DNA of 64,000 bases from Chamaecyparis obtusa (taxonomy: Eukaryota > Streptophyta > Pinopsida > Cupressales > Cupressaceae), in NCBI GenBank assembly GCA_027943335.1, contig BSBK01001578.1, positions 803,501 to 867,500 of the forward strand. The letters run 5' to 3'. Positions 23,829-36,255 of this stretch are shown one piece after another. Positions within the stretch are counted from its first letter, which is position 1, and every line of letters starts with the position of its first letter. The notes under the pieces are model-generated. The model saw only the letters and a program-made list of their open reading frames with translations. It ran no database searches and was not told the origin of the DNA. The translations under genes and the position numbers were made by a program.

Positions 23829-24003
23829 TTTATAAAGCACTTACCTTTAAGCCTAAAAATCTAGATGAAAAATTATTAGCTACCTTTGAATGACTCATTC
23901 TCATGTTTCTTCCTACCCCTTTTACTTCCCTACTACATTGTCTTAGGTAGCTGCCTTCTTATGAGTTTTTTAATTGATTATGAATGATGAAGTTTTAATT
24001 TGT
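23829..24003 (+). repeat. 175 bp direct repeat, left copy
   Basis: tttttataaagcacttac through gaagttttaattt recurs at 26271-26446 with about eight differences. Flanking bases differ. Confidence 0.9.
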
Positions 24004-24227
24004 TACTGTTAAAGTGTGTAGGTAACAAGTCACCTTGTAAATCTTGCATTTTGTATGCTTTGGCGGGGAATTTCATTTGTAATCTTAGGTCCTAGCCAAT
24101 GAATTTTTAGTTTCCTTGTGTATTTGGAAAATTTGGAGTATCTCTTTCTTTCCTTTTGTATCTCTTTCTTACCACTATCATATTCACAAGACCACCTCAT
24201 ACTCTATTGAACATCCTTTTGATCGAG

Positions 24228-25217
24228 GGGTGACCCCACAATAGTGGGTTACACTTTTTTAAACATGCTGATTTTTGCTGAAATAACACATTTTTAATAA
24301 AATCTGATGATTTAAGCCTTGAGAGGTTCCATTTGAAGGAATTAATTATAAATGGTTATCTCAAAGCCTCTTAGATAAGAAAAAATTGATATAACACCTA
24401 TACTTCTCATTCATACCTATAATGAAGTCTCCTTTGCACCTATTAAAATGCTAACAAAAAATCACTTCAAATTTATCTTTTGGTAGATCAAATGAATCCA
24501 TTTGACAAACCTATGTAGTAAGGTACTATTGAGAAAAATCTTTCCAATGATTATAATGTTAATATATACTAAGTTTATTATGACTTTATATTTTTAGTTT
24601 TACTAAACATAGATATTTCACCGTATGTGTACCTCTATGTTTGACGCTTATGGAAAAATAGTAAATAAGAGAAAACAAATTTAAAAAATATCTATGCCCT
24701 AGGTATTGAAGTTCTCTTTCTATCAAAAAAATAAAAAATGAAATTAGACAAATATGCAACAAATTATAAGCTATGTAGTCAAGGTATGTTAAAATTACGG
24801 TTTAGTCAACTTTAAAACATTTATAAAATATGCAATAATCATGATAATGTTGTCAAACCAATTGCATGCCCTTTGAATGGATGTTAGAAAACTAAATTCA
24901 AAAGAAGTACATTGATATATATTTTAGAAAAAAAGTTATGCTCTATGAAAACAACATAACTCTTTGAAAATGACATTTTCAACAACATACTAGTTTTCGT
25001 GGGAGAAACAAAAAACTATCCAAATCAATTCAAAAATAAAAATAAAAAATATATTTAGAATCTAGACATAAAATCCTTAAAGAATCTAATTTAGTTCTTC
25101 TTTTGATTTCAAACGGTTTAATGATAATATGCATTAGAATCTTTCTTTTTTTTTCAAAATGTAGAGTTCAGTGTCCGTTCAGGCAAAAAAGTGTAACCCA
25201 CTATTGTGGGTTCACCC
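24228..25217. mobile_element. 990 bp non-autonomous DNA transposon with 33 bp terminal inverted repeats
   Basis: The left end (24228-24260) and right end (25185-25217) are inverted repeats of 33 bp with one mismatch, beginning GGGTGA and ending in a T run. Each terminus holds its own palindrome (AACCCAC-AATA-GTGGGTT on the right). CGAG flanks both sides (24224-24227 and 25218-25221), a likely 4 bp target duplication. The interior is A/T rich without a coding frame. I cannot assign the superfamily. Confidence 0.75.
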
Positions 25218-25221
25218 CGAG

Positions 25222-26270
25222 TTATCATTACTGTCACTTTATTTTTTTTGTTTTTGTAATGGTACATATTATCTAGGACCTAATCTTCACGTAAAGTCCC
25301 TCTGAATGACAGTATTTTCCATGGACTTGTAGATCAACCCAATCATCCTCCATTTGATGCTAGGTGTCATTCTTACGCAACTACCAATAGTATGTTTACC
25401 AAAATCATAGATATTTTCTTCACAAGCAATGCAACCTAGAACTTCATTCATATGATGAAAGCTAATAAAAGTGAAAATCTATCATAAGAACTCCTATACT
25501 AGAAACATTTGTGTAAATTTTTTTTTCATCTACTTCATATATTTTCTAATAGCTATCACATACTTTCACTGTTTTCATCATTGCCCTTGATATTGTCTTA
25601 ATTTCTTAGTTGTTTTCCTTTTGTCATGACTCTTCATAACTATGCTTGTAACTACTCTTATCATCTTCAAGATCTTTGTAATATAAATAACCTTGCTTGT
25701 CATAGAAGTAACTTCTATTGAACATCGTTGTCTTTTATTGATATCTCATTGTCATAGAGGTGCATACCTATCTTAAAACACTGTTGATATACACTGTTAC
25801 AATGAATCAATGTTTTTTGTCTTCAACATATTTGAAATCATTATTTTAATCTTCATTTTATGGCTGCACTATTACTGATAAGTTTTATTTAATGTGTTGT
25901 ATATTGTGCAGGTGACAAGTTGATCTAGCACTCATTAAGGATAGAGATGCCCCATATATATTTTTATTCATCACCTTCACATGTTAATATTGCCTATAGG
26001 GAGGTAAAATTGTCTAAATGGTGATGTATTTGGAGTCTCGAGTGATTATTTTTAGGTGAGATGACAATATATAATGTCGGCTTATACTCAGCTTATGTTC
26101 ACTCTTAGATAGTCAAAATTAAAGTTAAGTCTAAACTTCATCTAATGAACATCTTGCATTATTTTGGTATATATTAAATAGAAAAAGAAGATGAATACCA
26201 ATTAAGTTTTATCACATACCTATTGACCTAGGAAGATATATATAGAGTGTGTGCATGTTGTCAAATTGTA
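25222..26270. other. Unannotated A/T-rich interval
   Basis: No gene, splice-linked frame or terminal repeat was recognised in this kilobase. Confidence 0.5.
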
Positions 26271-26446
26271 ATTTTTATAAAGCACTTACCTTTAAGCCTA
26301 GAAATCTAGATGAAAAATTATTAGCTGCCTTTGAATGACTCATTCTCATGTTTCTTCCTACCTCTTTTACTTCCCTACTCCCTTGTCTTAGGTAGCTACC
26401 TTCTTATGAGTTTTTTAATTGATTATTAATGATGAAGTTTTAATTT
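26271..26446 (+). repeat. 175 bp direct repeat, right copy
   Basis: Second copy of 23829-24003, same orientation, about 2.27 kb downstream of the first. Confidence 0.9.
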
Positions 26447-26690
26447 CAAGGCTTCAAGAGTTATCCCACACTCCCAATGACCAAATACCTTCTGACTGTC
26501 ACAGAGGCCTAATGGCTCTGCCTTGTAGCCCTGCAGAGACCTTTTTGGTCTTTAAACTACTCACTTTCCCAAAACACTAGAAGATCTAAACACATATTCT
26601 GACACCCTTTTGGCCATACATGAACATATCAAAGATTTGGATATAGTTGTTTTGGACCAAATTATAGTACCCGAACTGTACCCCTGCTAG

Positions 26691-27913
26691 TGTTATCTCT
26701 ATTGAGCATTTATTGTCAATTAGTATCAAAATCATTAGTCGGTAAAAAATTGGACCAGTCGGTAAATACAAGGAGATAGGAACAGTCGGTAAAGCTTAGC
26801 AAAGCAAGTCGGTTGACTATATGCACCAATGTATCTTATAGTCTACCGAGTGCACATTCACACCGATGGATAGTTTACACCGAAGTCTTCTAGCATACAC
26901 TAAACAGAGTAAACAAGCACTATCGAGGATAACAGAAATGACTTATGAATCAGTGAAGGCACAATTTTCAAGACAGATAGTTTTAATAGAATGATACACA
27001 TGTAAGCTAGATTATTTTAGAATCAGCGTAAAGATATGAAAAGGAATATAGTTTGTTACAAGATCGACGGCTAACAAAATTCAAAGAAGATCTGACAGTT
27101 ATACATCAACCGAGAAAGTTAAAGCGGTATAATCTATGAAAATGGTTAAGCAGCATAATCTAACGAATGTAAATCAAACGGTTTAGAAAATCCAGAACAC
27201 TATAAATATATCATTCTAAGAATGACAAAGATGATGAGACTAAATTGATACAAGCACTGAATAGACCAAACCAAGCAGAATTGTTTATAGAGAAGTATTT
27301 AGAAATGACAAAGCAAACCGAGCATCACAGAGCAGAAGATCTACACAGGAAAGGTGATATTTATATAGTACTTATATGATCTATTATTAGACAATCTAGT
27401 TGTCAATCAGAGTAGATACATTTTTCTATTGCTTTCTAACAATTGTAATAGAACTATCAAAATCTCTTAACCGAGTGGATTTAACAGTCCTATTGTAAAT
27501 CTCTTAACTGACTGCACACTTAATAGTGTTGTCAAAATCCTATAACGAGTTAGATCTAGCTGATCTTTTGTTACTCCTAACAGGGTAAAATCACCAGAAG
27601 TGATCACAATTGTAGCCTTAACAGGCAAACTCTTTCTATCTGCAGATTAGTGAAGATTTGTGGGTCTCATCCCCACCGTAGTTTTACCTTCTAACAAGGG
27701 TTTCTGCATAACCAAATACTTGTGTTATGTGATTGCATTGATGGTATAATGATTAGTTAGTTTCATATATGATTGTTTACACAATTTGATGCAAGTTATT
27801 TGATCGGTTAAAGTACTAAATGTTAAATTAGAATGAAGGATTTAAATGAAAAGTTTTGGTAGATATTGATTCACCCCTCCCCTCTTAGTATCTGTCTCTC
27901 CTAATTTCCAACA
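26691..27913 (+). repeat. 5' LTR
   Basis: It begins TGTTATCTCTATTGAGC and ends TTTCCAACA. It has the same length as the 3' LTR. A TATA-like ctataaatata lies near 27200. Confidence 0.95.
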
Positions 27914-27914
27914 A

Positions 27915-27927
27915 TTGGTATCAGAGC
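27915..27927 (+). promoter_or_regulatory. Primer binding site, initiator tRNA-Met type
   Basis: ttggtatcagagc directly after the LTR is complementary to the 3' end of plant initiator tRNA-Met, the usual primer of many plant LTR elements. Confidence 0.9.
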
Positions 27928-27990
27928 TAAGTTCTCTTGTTGAACAGTCTAACCACTGAAGGGTAAAGATCTAAAGACATAGAGAGATAT

Positions 27991-29385
27991 AAGCTTGATA
28001 AGTCTATTGAGAATTAGAAACTTCAACTGCAGATGTATGTGGAACAGTACAAGAAAGCCAAGACTGAATTAAAGGATTTACTGGTACAGAGAAAGAACAT
28101 TGCAATTGCACAAGGTGAGATTAGTTATCATGAAGAAATTTTTGAAGATGCATTTGATCATAGTGGATCTAGCTCAGGAAGCATCTCTGATGGATCTAAA
28201 AGTACTATCACTGACCTATCTAAAAGGAACCAGTAGCTATCTGATCAAGTGAAGGCTTTACAGATTGGACAAGAAACACAAATGGTAAGAATGGTAGAAA
28301 TATTGAACAATGCAAGACAAGCTAAGCAAGACCGTAACCTAGCCATTGAAGACAAAAGACTGATGATTGAACAATTACAAGCCAAGGAAAGTGAAATACA
28401 AAGACTTACTAATCATCACTTTCAAGTGTCCAATCAGGTTCTGATTGAAAATCAAGAAGTAAACCAGATCGATGGTGAACTATCAAGGAATCTTGAAGAT
28501 ATGGCAAGATTGAGAGAAGAAAATGAAAAGTTGAGGAATGACCTAAAGAATCAACAGCAACACAATGAGATGAAAAAGTTGGCTGAAGAAAGTTCAAAGA
28601 AGATATATGATTTCCTGGACAATCAAAGAAGATTTGGAAGCAGAGCCGGTATAGGTTATACTGGTGAAGGTGAATCATCAAAACATACTGAAAAGATCAG
28701 TAACAATCAAGGTCAGAAATCTAAAGTACTCACTTGCTATCACTGTGGAAAACCTGGACACACTTCTAATGTATGCCAAAGCAAAGCTAAAGGTTATCCT
28801 CCTATTACTACTACAAGATTTGATGGTTACTGCTATTACTATGTAAAGTATGGACATCAAGCATTTGAATGTAGATCTAGACAAAAGGAAAATACCGAAA
28901 AGACTACTATAGGGAAGATATGTTACACATGTAACAAGCATGGTCACACTGCAAGTGAATGCAAAGCTAAGATGAAGCAAGTCTAGACTCCTAAGCAAAA
29001 AACTCAGAAAAAGTCATATCAACCAAAGAGGGAAGGTAATGCATATGTATGGGATTATAATACATGGACTAGTTGCACTGCTTGTGGCCAGTATGGACAT
29101 ATTGCTGCTAACTACTATAGGGCACATCGCATAAGAAATTCAAGATATTGGGCAAGCACATCGATGGCTTGTATGCACTGTCACAAAGTCAGTCATGTGA
29201 GCAAAGACTGTAGAGATCGAGTACTGGATGAGAATCATGTATTTGAGAGTGGATACACTATTGCAGATATCATGAAGATGAGGAATACTATGTGGAAAAA
29301 AGAAGAGAAGGTGACTGCTGAATCGAGTAACACTTTCAGTGAAACCTCGTCCACTAGACAGGGTGACATCGGTAACTCCACTTAA
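27991..29385 (+). pseudogene. ORF1: coiled-coil protein with five zinc knuckles (gag-like)
   Basis: One frame runs from before the first ATG (28033) to 29385. The first ~230 residues are charged and heptad-like (EENEKLRNDLKNQQQHNEMK), predicting a coiled coil. Then come CYHCGKPGHTSNVC, CYYYVKYGHQAFEC, CYTCNKHGHTASEC, CTACGQYGHIAANYY and CMHCHKVSHVSKDC, i.e. five CCHC knuckles. Two have a lost Cys (to Tyr). Knuckles bind RNA in Gag proteins, but I see no capsid (UBN2 or Retrotrans_gag) domain. Stops at 28018, 28234 and 28984 all read as CAG in sense. The start is uncertain because the frame is open upstream of 28033. Confidence 0.75.
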
Positions 29386-29912
29386 GCTGACTAAGGTATG
29401 TATGGAACTGATACTTTGAAAGATAATATTTTACATACAATTCCTTATACTTGAAGAGTTAATACCAAATCTGCATGAATTAAGATGCACTATGGTTATA
29501 TTGTGTGAGCTAACAATGTTATACAAGTCGGTAAAGGAAAGATCGAGAATGAAGTACTGATTAATAATTGATAAGAAAGGTTAACCGAGGAAATAATGTA
29601 AACTGATGAAATTGGGTGTCAACTGAATAAGACAGCTGTAATACACTATGAAGTTAGGTCGAGCATTTATTGCAAATATTTGAGCAGGGAATTTTGGAAA
29701 AGTCTATAAATACGCTAGAATCAAGTTCATTTTTTACATTGCGAGCACCGGAGAACAAATTTTTCAAAGCAATCAAGAGTTCGAGCTAAAGATTTCTACA
29801 AAGATTGAAGGCACTTTCATCTCGAACCGACAACTGTTCTTCGACTATCAAGTAGGTTTTTTGAATATACTTTTAACTTGTGCTCACTGTAATCACTGAA
29901 ACCCTAGTTTTC
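29386..29912. other. Spacer between ORF1 and ORF2
   Basis: About 500 bp without a supported frame. A gtaggt donor-like site (29851) and an ag before 29913 could form a short intron upstream of ORF2. This is speculative. Confidence 0.3.
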
Positions 29913-32900
29913 ATGATGGCATCCACATCTACCACAACTAAATCACAACAAGGTGAAGAAGAGGTTGAATTCATAGTTAGGGCACATTTTAAAGAAGATA
30001 AATTCAAATCACATCCTAGAGTCACATCACAAATTGATCTAATGGGAGCATTCTCTAGCATTCCTGAAAGGGTTTTATTAACTGAAGATGTTAGAGCATA
30101 TATCCATTGCAAGATCAGTGAGGTAGGAACGTATGAACTGATTGCTGCACTTCAAGGGGTTTGTGACCTAAATAGACAGTTGAAACCAGAGTATAAATGC
30201 CTGGAAGATGTAGGGTTAATTGGCATTCACTATTTTCCTCAAGATTTTAAGAATGAATGGATAAGAATTGTGTTGAGCCGATATCACGATGACAAATTTT
30301 GGTTGGACAGCAAGCCTGTCGAAGTAACAAAGAAGATGATAAGCATTATTACAGGGTATCCCACTACTGATAAAGTGAAAGCATTTCACAATTCTGCTAG
30401 ACAAGAAGTTGAAAAAAACACAGGTGCAGAATGGGATGGAAGAGCACTGAAAATAAACAAAATCAAAGATCTTGCTATAAAATTTGTAGCTCATGTTATC
30501 GGGTATAAGATATTTCAGTCGAGTCGATTGAACAGTGTACCAACAAATGCTGTGGATATGGCCTACAAGATTGTGAAAAAGAATCACCAAGTTGACCTAG
30601 CAGACATCATGTTCCGACAGCTGACAGACAACATGAAGGTCATAAGATTAAAGAAGTCTAATACATGTAAATTCGGTTCTTTACTTGTATGTTTATTCTT
30701 TTATATACAAAGGTTTATACCTGGCATTGGAAAGGTTGTATGGAAGAAGGACAAACCTGTTGCACAACAGATTAGTGATCATATGAAATCTCTCGGAGAT
30801 AATGCGAATAAGGAATTTGATCTATACTTTAAAAAATTCAAGGAACAGATGCATAAGAGAAGCCGAATACCTGGTGAGTTAGTAAAGAAATTTGAGAATG
30901 ATATATGTTTTGTTGTTAGCACAGATCACTGCTTGATCAAATCTGTTACACCAAGAATCAAGTGGCTAGCACCTATGGGTTACAAGATAAGCCATGATTT
31001 CACATTGAAATCCATTACCACTCTGCTAGCACTTCCTATTGACATTTTTGCAAGTAGATTTGGCACATATGAGGAAGCTAAATCAAGAACAGAGACTGAT
31101 ATCTCTATCGGTAAAATGACCAAAAGAGGAAAGAAGTTAATAAAGAATCTTGAGGCTACACTAAACACCTCCCAATTACCAGATGATTTATCTAAGGAAT
31201 CACTGGTTGTTGCCGCAATCGAAGGGCTACTGGAGCTTGCAGATAAATCTTATGACAGTGAAGCCACCAAGTTAGATGATGAAAAGGGCACCTCATTGGT
31301 TCCTCCTACTAATGATACAGAAAAGGAGATGATTGTAACTACGAAACCAAGGGTAGCAACTCCTACTCAAAAATATATGAAAAGAAAGACAAAGATGGTA
31401 GCAGACTTACCAAAGAAGAAAGTGAAACAAACAAAGGTTACCAAAGGTAATGACAAGTCTGATGAAGAGAACAGATACAAGGTTGTAAAACACAAAGACA
31501 GTACTATTGAAGAATTAATTGAAGATATAATGGAAAACAAAAATTTGAATGATCCCACTTTAGGAAAGTTTGACAACATGAGTGCAGAGGATCAAATAAG
31601 GATTGAGAATGCGGTTGTACAACAAATGATCAAATTCAAGAGAATACCGATTGAAATTTCTTATAGTTTACCGAAGGCACTAGATGATAGAATTGCTACA
31701 AGATGGATCGCGACAATGGAGACATAAAAGAACAAAAGAGAAAGATCATTGATGAGGTTAGCAACACATCTAAGCATGACTGAAGCAGCAAAGTATTTAT
31801 AGAAGTATCAACAAAGATTTTTGACAAAACACAAAACCCTCATGATTATGGATGAAAACGTTGGTGACATAGATGCCAAGTATACATCATTATGGGATTT
31901 GATCTTGAAGGAAGAAGCAAAAGCAAAGCAAGCTGCTTATCTACAAATGTCAAAAAGAGTGAAAAGGTCAAAAGATAAAGGTATACTTTTGGGTGATACA
32001 GACAATACAGATAAGGACACCGGTACACATGATACCAAGATAATAGACATAACCAAGGACACATCAAAGATAAGTGTAACACAACAGGCACCAGAAAGAG
32101 TTGAAATTCAACTAAAGAAGAAAATAGATGAAGATGTTCTTATTGAGGACATAACACATGGTGACCTTGATAATAACGATGATGAAGATGTATAGATAAT
32201 ATCTTTGAAGGATACTGACATAGCATCACTACCGGGAAATCTACCGACGATTGATGAGGCATTGGCTATTATATCACAGATTGAACCCAAGGAGAAGAAA
32301 CAAGATGAACACAAGGATGCTGAGGAAACACCAAAAATAATGTTACCTACAGATACAAATTCACCTATTCTAGAGGCACAATCCACTATTGCACCACAAG
32401 ATACTGAAAAAAAGGATATAAAGGAGAAAAAGGAAGGTGAAGAATAGAAAGAACAAGAAAAAACTACTGAGGTGAACCAAACTGACGTTGCTACTGAAGC
32501 TCAACCATCGAGCACCGATGAGCATCAGAAAGATAAAAGCATGTCAACCAGCATCGAGACTCCAAAAGATAAGAGCACTGCTATACTATCGAGGAGTGGA
32601 CCTCTCAAGAAGAAGAAACTGGGAAAAGGAGCCGTAACATTACAAGAAATCATTGAAATACTGAACATTGATTCAACGACATTGAGCCCCTCAAAATTGC
32701 AAACATATGGTGAGCTATGTCAGAGGAAGGCAGCTCAGGAAAGATTAAAACAAACCTATAAAAGGAATGAAATACTGACAAATGTTAGAGACATATTACA
32801 ACAAGTCATTCCTAATGTTGATGTTGATGTCGACAAGCCCATACTAGATTAGCTAGCATACTTATCACAGCAAATACAACAGCTCGATGTTGATATAGAA

Positions 32901-33467
32901 AAGAGAATGGAAGAAAGGGCAAAAAGTAGAGTACAGGAGAAACTTGCACAAAAGTTGTGTGCAGAAGTTGCTTTGAACAAGGTAGAGTTATCCAAGGTAA
33001 TATTTGATTGTCAAATTATTACAACTTATATATTTCAAACCTTGATGACTTTGTGTACTATTGACATGTTCACTTCTGAGGTCGGTGAACAAATTAAGAA
33101 ACTTAAAGCAGAAATGTAGACATGTACACAATCTGCATCAACTAAGCTGAAAGATTTAGGCACGCATATCCTCTAGATACATGAAATCAGGCGGTTGATT
33201 AGAGATCTTAATCAGAAGCAAGAGAGCATAATAGATCAGGTTACGGAGTTGCAAAAAGAACTCATCCTACACCTAAATTTTTTTGAACATATGGATAAAG
33301 CGCGCACACTAGTCTCTACACCTGACATTTCGGTGTTGAATAATGTCATGGACATGAGAGCTCAAGTGAGTTATGAGCACCTCGCTCTTAAAAAATTGAA
33401 GGAGGAATGGGAAAACCTCCTGGAATCACTGAGGAAAACCCATCAGCACATTTTTTATAAACTGTAA
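29913..33467 (+). pseudogene. ORF2: ~1,190-residue protein of unknown function
   Basis: One frame extends from ATG 29913 to TAA after 33467, broken only by in-frame TAA or TAG codons (31725, about 31800, 32193, 32445, 32850, 33117 and about 33174), each fitting CAA or CAG. The N-terminal ~400 residues look globular, with VEVTKKMISIITGYP and IKWLAPMGYKISHDF. That phrase resembles proteins found in plant transposons, but I cannot name a domain. The middle is Lys/Glu/Asp/Thr rich with PKKKVKQTK (a possible nuclear signal), and the C-terminus is coiled-coil like (KKLKEEWENLLESLRK). No polymerase, protease or integrase motif is present. Confidence 0.75.
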
Positions 33468-33709
33468 GTACACATTCTACATTTTTGGCATTTATATCAA
33501 AAAGGGGCAAAGAAAATGTATGACGGGGAAGGACTATTTTGCTATCTATTTTGCTACGTGTACCTTACACACTATTGAGGATATTAAAAGGGGGAGTATT
33601 TATATACTTAGACATTTTTGTATATGTATATACATTCAGGAGATATAAGGATGTAAGAATCTACTGCATATACATTTTTTGTTTTGATACTAATGCCAAA
33701 GGGGGAGAT
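33468..33709. promoter_or_regulatory. 3' untranslated region and polypurine tract
   Basis: The interval ends in ccaaagggggagat immediately before the LTR, a standard polypurine tract that would prime plus-strand synthesis. An earlier aaaaaggggcaaagaaaa run lies near 33500, and aaaagggggag near 33588. Confidence 0.85.
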
Positions 33710-34932
33710 TGTTATCTCTATTGAGCATTTATTGTCACTTAGTATCAAAATCATTAGTTGGTGAAAAATTGGACCAGTCGGTAAATACAAGGAGACAGGA
33801 ACAGTCGGTAAAGCTTAGCAAAGCAAGTCGGTTGACTATATGCACCAATGTATCTTATAGTCTACCGAGCACACATTCACACTGATGGATAGTTTACACC
33901 GAAGTCTTCTAGCATACACCGAATAGAGTAAACAAGCACTACCGAGGATAATAGAAATGACTTATGAATCAGTGAAGGCATAATTTTCAAGACAAACAGT
34001 TATAACAGATTGATACACATGTAAGCTAGATTATTTCAGAATCAGCGTAAAGATATGAAAAGGAATATAGTTTGTTACAAGATCGACGGCTAACAAAATT
34101 CAAAGAAGATCTGACGGTGATACATCAACCGAGAAAGGTAAAGTGGTATAATCTATGAACATGGTTAAGTGGCATAATCTAACAGATGTAAATCAAATGG
34201 TTTAGCAAATCCAGAACACTATAAATATATCATTCTAAGAATGACAAAGATGATGAGACTAAATTGATACAAGCACTGAATAGACCAAACCGAGCAGAAT
34301 TGTTTACAGAGAAGTATTCAGAATTGACAAAGCAAACCGAGCATCACAAAGCAGAAGATCTACATAGGAAAGGTGATATTTATACAGTACTTATATGATC
34401 TGTTATCAGACAATCTAGTTGTCAATCAGAGTAGATACATTTTTCTATTGCTTTCTAACAATTGTAATAGAACTATCAAAATCTCTTAACCGAGTGGATT
34501 TAACAGTCCTACTGTAAATCTCTTAACTGACTGCACACTTAACAGTGTTGTCAAAATCCTATAATGAGGTAGATCTAGCTGATCTTTTGTTACTCCTAAC
34601 AAGGTAAGATCACCAAAAGTGATCACAATTGTAGCCTTAACAGGCAAACTCTTTCTATTTGCAGACTAGTGAAGATTTGTGGGTCTCATCCCCACCGCAG
34701 TTTTACCTTCTAACAGGGGTTTTTGCGTAACCAAATACTTGTGTTATGTGATTGCATTGATGGTATAATGACTAGTTAGTTTCATATATGATTGTTTACG
34801 CAATTTGATGCAAGTTATTTGATCAGTTAAAGTACTGAATGTTAAATCAGAATGAAGGATTTAAATGAAAAGTTTTGGTAGATACTAATTCACCCCTCCC
34901 CTCTCAGTATCTGTCTCTCCTAATTTCCAACA
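33710..34932 (+). repeat. 3' LTR
   Basis: It is identical in length to the 5' LTR. It starts TGTTATCTCTATTGAGC and ends TTTCCAACA, followed by the GCTAG target duplication. Confidence 0.95.
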
Positions 34933-34937
34933 GCTAG

Positions 34938-36195
34938 TGCACCCCAAAATAGGTGATTTAATAAAGAAACACCTAGTTGTTTGTAACCCCAAGCCTCCAA
35001 ACTCCAGATAATGTCTCTTTATGAGACAAAACCTCTAAATCCAAAAATAATTTGACCCAAACCATAGGGAACATCAAAAGTCCTAAATTAGTTACACCAA
35101 ACCCTTGATTCAAGGGTTTCTTCAATCCTTCCAAGCACTTCCTGGATCAATTGGTGATTGATTCACCATTCAATCAACAAGATAAGACTATTCCAATCAT
35201 AAAAACACTAGGTCAATCAACCCAAATGCCTTCTGCTATACTTGTGCCATGAAATTCAATGGAACACTCCCTGTCACAGCCAGTGATCACTCTTTTCTTT
35301 CAACTTCTGCAACTTCAAGGTTAGATCAATATTATACATGGTTAATAATCTTCATTCCATGGATTCTAGGCCTTTGAGTCCATGGAATGGTTATTATTTA
35401 CAAGTAAACTTCAAAATAAAGAAAGAAAACTAAATAAACCAGTCTATGTCATTGTGTGTGAGGGTACAGTCATGTAAAATGACTCTCAAACCTCTCCAAA
35501 CATGTAATACGGCCTTTAAATACTTTATTGGTTTCCTCAAAACATTAACCAAGCCAAATCTACATTTGAATCCACACACAATAACCCAAAATGAAGGATT
35601 TTGTATCCTTTAATGAATCTCAGTCACTAGTAACGCATGGACAGTCAAACCAATCATCTCCAAAGCATTCAATAGTTAAGTATGAATGTCTGAAGTAATT
35701 CCTTATTGCATAATAAAAATAGAAATCAAAACCAAAGACTATTTTCACACTTGAGATCACAAATTTCAATTAAAACTTGTCTTTCATTTGGTTCCTTGTT
35801 CTCATTTTAGTTTTTTCTTTGTATGATTTGGATATATTATCTCGAACTTGCAGAGTTTCATCCATTATCTTCAAGATCTAGTTGCTTGCTTTCCTATTAT
35901 GTGTAGGTCTTCTTTGCTATGATAGTTTATTTTCCACTATTTAAGGGGCATTTCTCTCTTTGGTGTGCAAAACTTGGCCTTTAACATACTTGTTGAAACT
36001 CCTTATGTTAAAGCATCTTTATACCAATGGAATTGAATCATTGATGTTCTTTTCTTTTCATGATAATGTTCTTGAAGTTGTTTCTAATTTTTATGGCATT
36101 TCAAAAGTGACAGAAGTTTCACATTTTTTAAGTCAATAGGACATTATAGATATGAAAACAAAAATTGGAAGCCAAATTTAATCTCCTTTCAAGAT
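34938..36195. other. Interval before kinase pseudogene
   Basis: The sequence before 26686 and after 34937 was contiguous before insertion. No gene is seen. A short hairpin (attccatgga ... tccatggaat) lies at about 35355-35390. Confidence 0.4.
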
Positions 36196-36255
36196 TGGAA
36201 GTCCTAAGAGGCAACATATAGATGTAGCCCATCTTGTCCTTTATTGGTTTTGATT

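Larger units (their letters stand above)
26686..34937 (+). mobile_element. Complete pol-less LTR retrotransposon with two unusual ORFs
   Basis: Two 1,223 bp LTRs (26691-27913 and 33710-34932), both TG...CA, are flanked by the 5 bp target duplication GCTAG (26686-26690 and 34933-34937). A primer site for initiator tRNA-Met follows the 5' LTR and a polypurine tract precedes the 3' LTR. The 5.8 kb interior codes a coiled-coil/zinc-knuckle protein and a ~1,190-residue protein. No protease, RT, RNase H or integrase is seen, so mobilisation must depend on another element. LTRs agree at roughly 95-97 percent by eye, with mostly transition differences. Confidence 0.95.
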
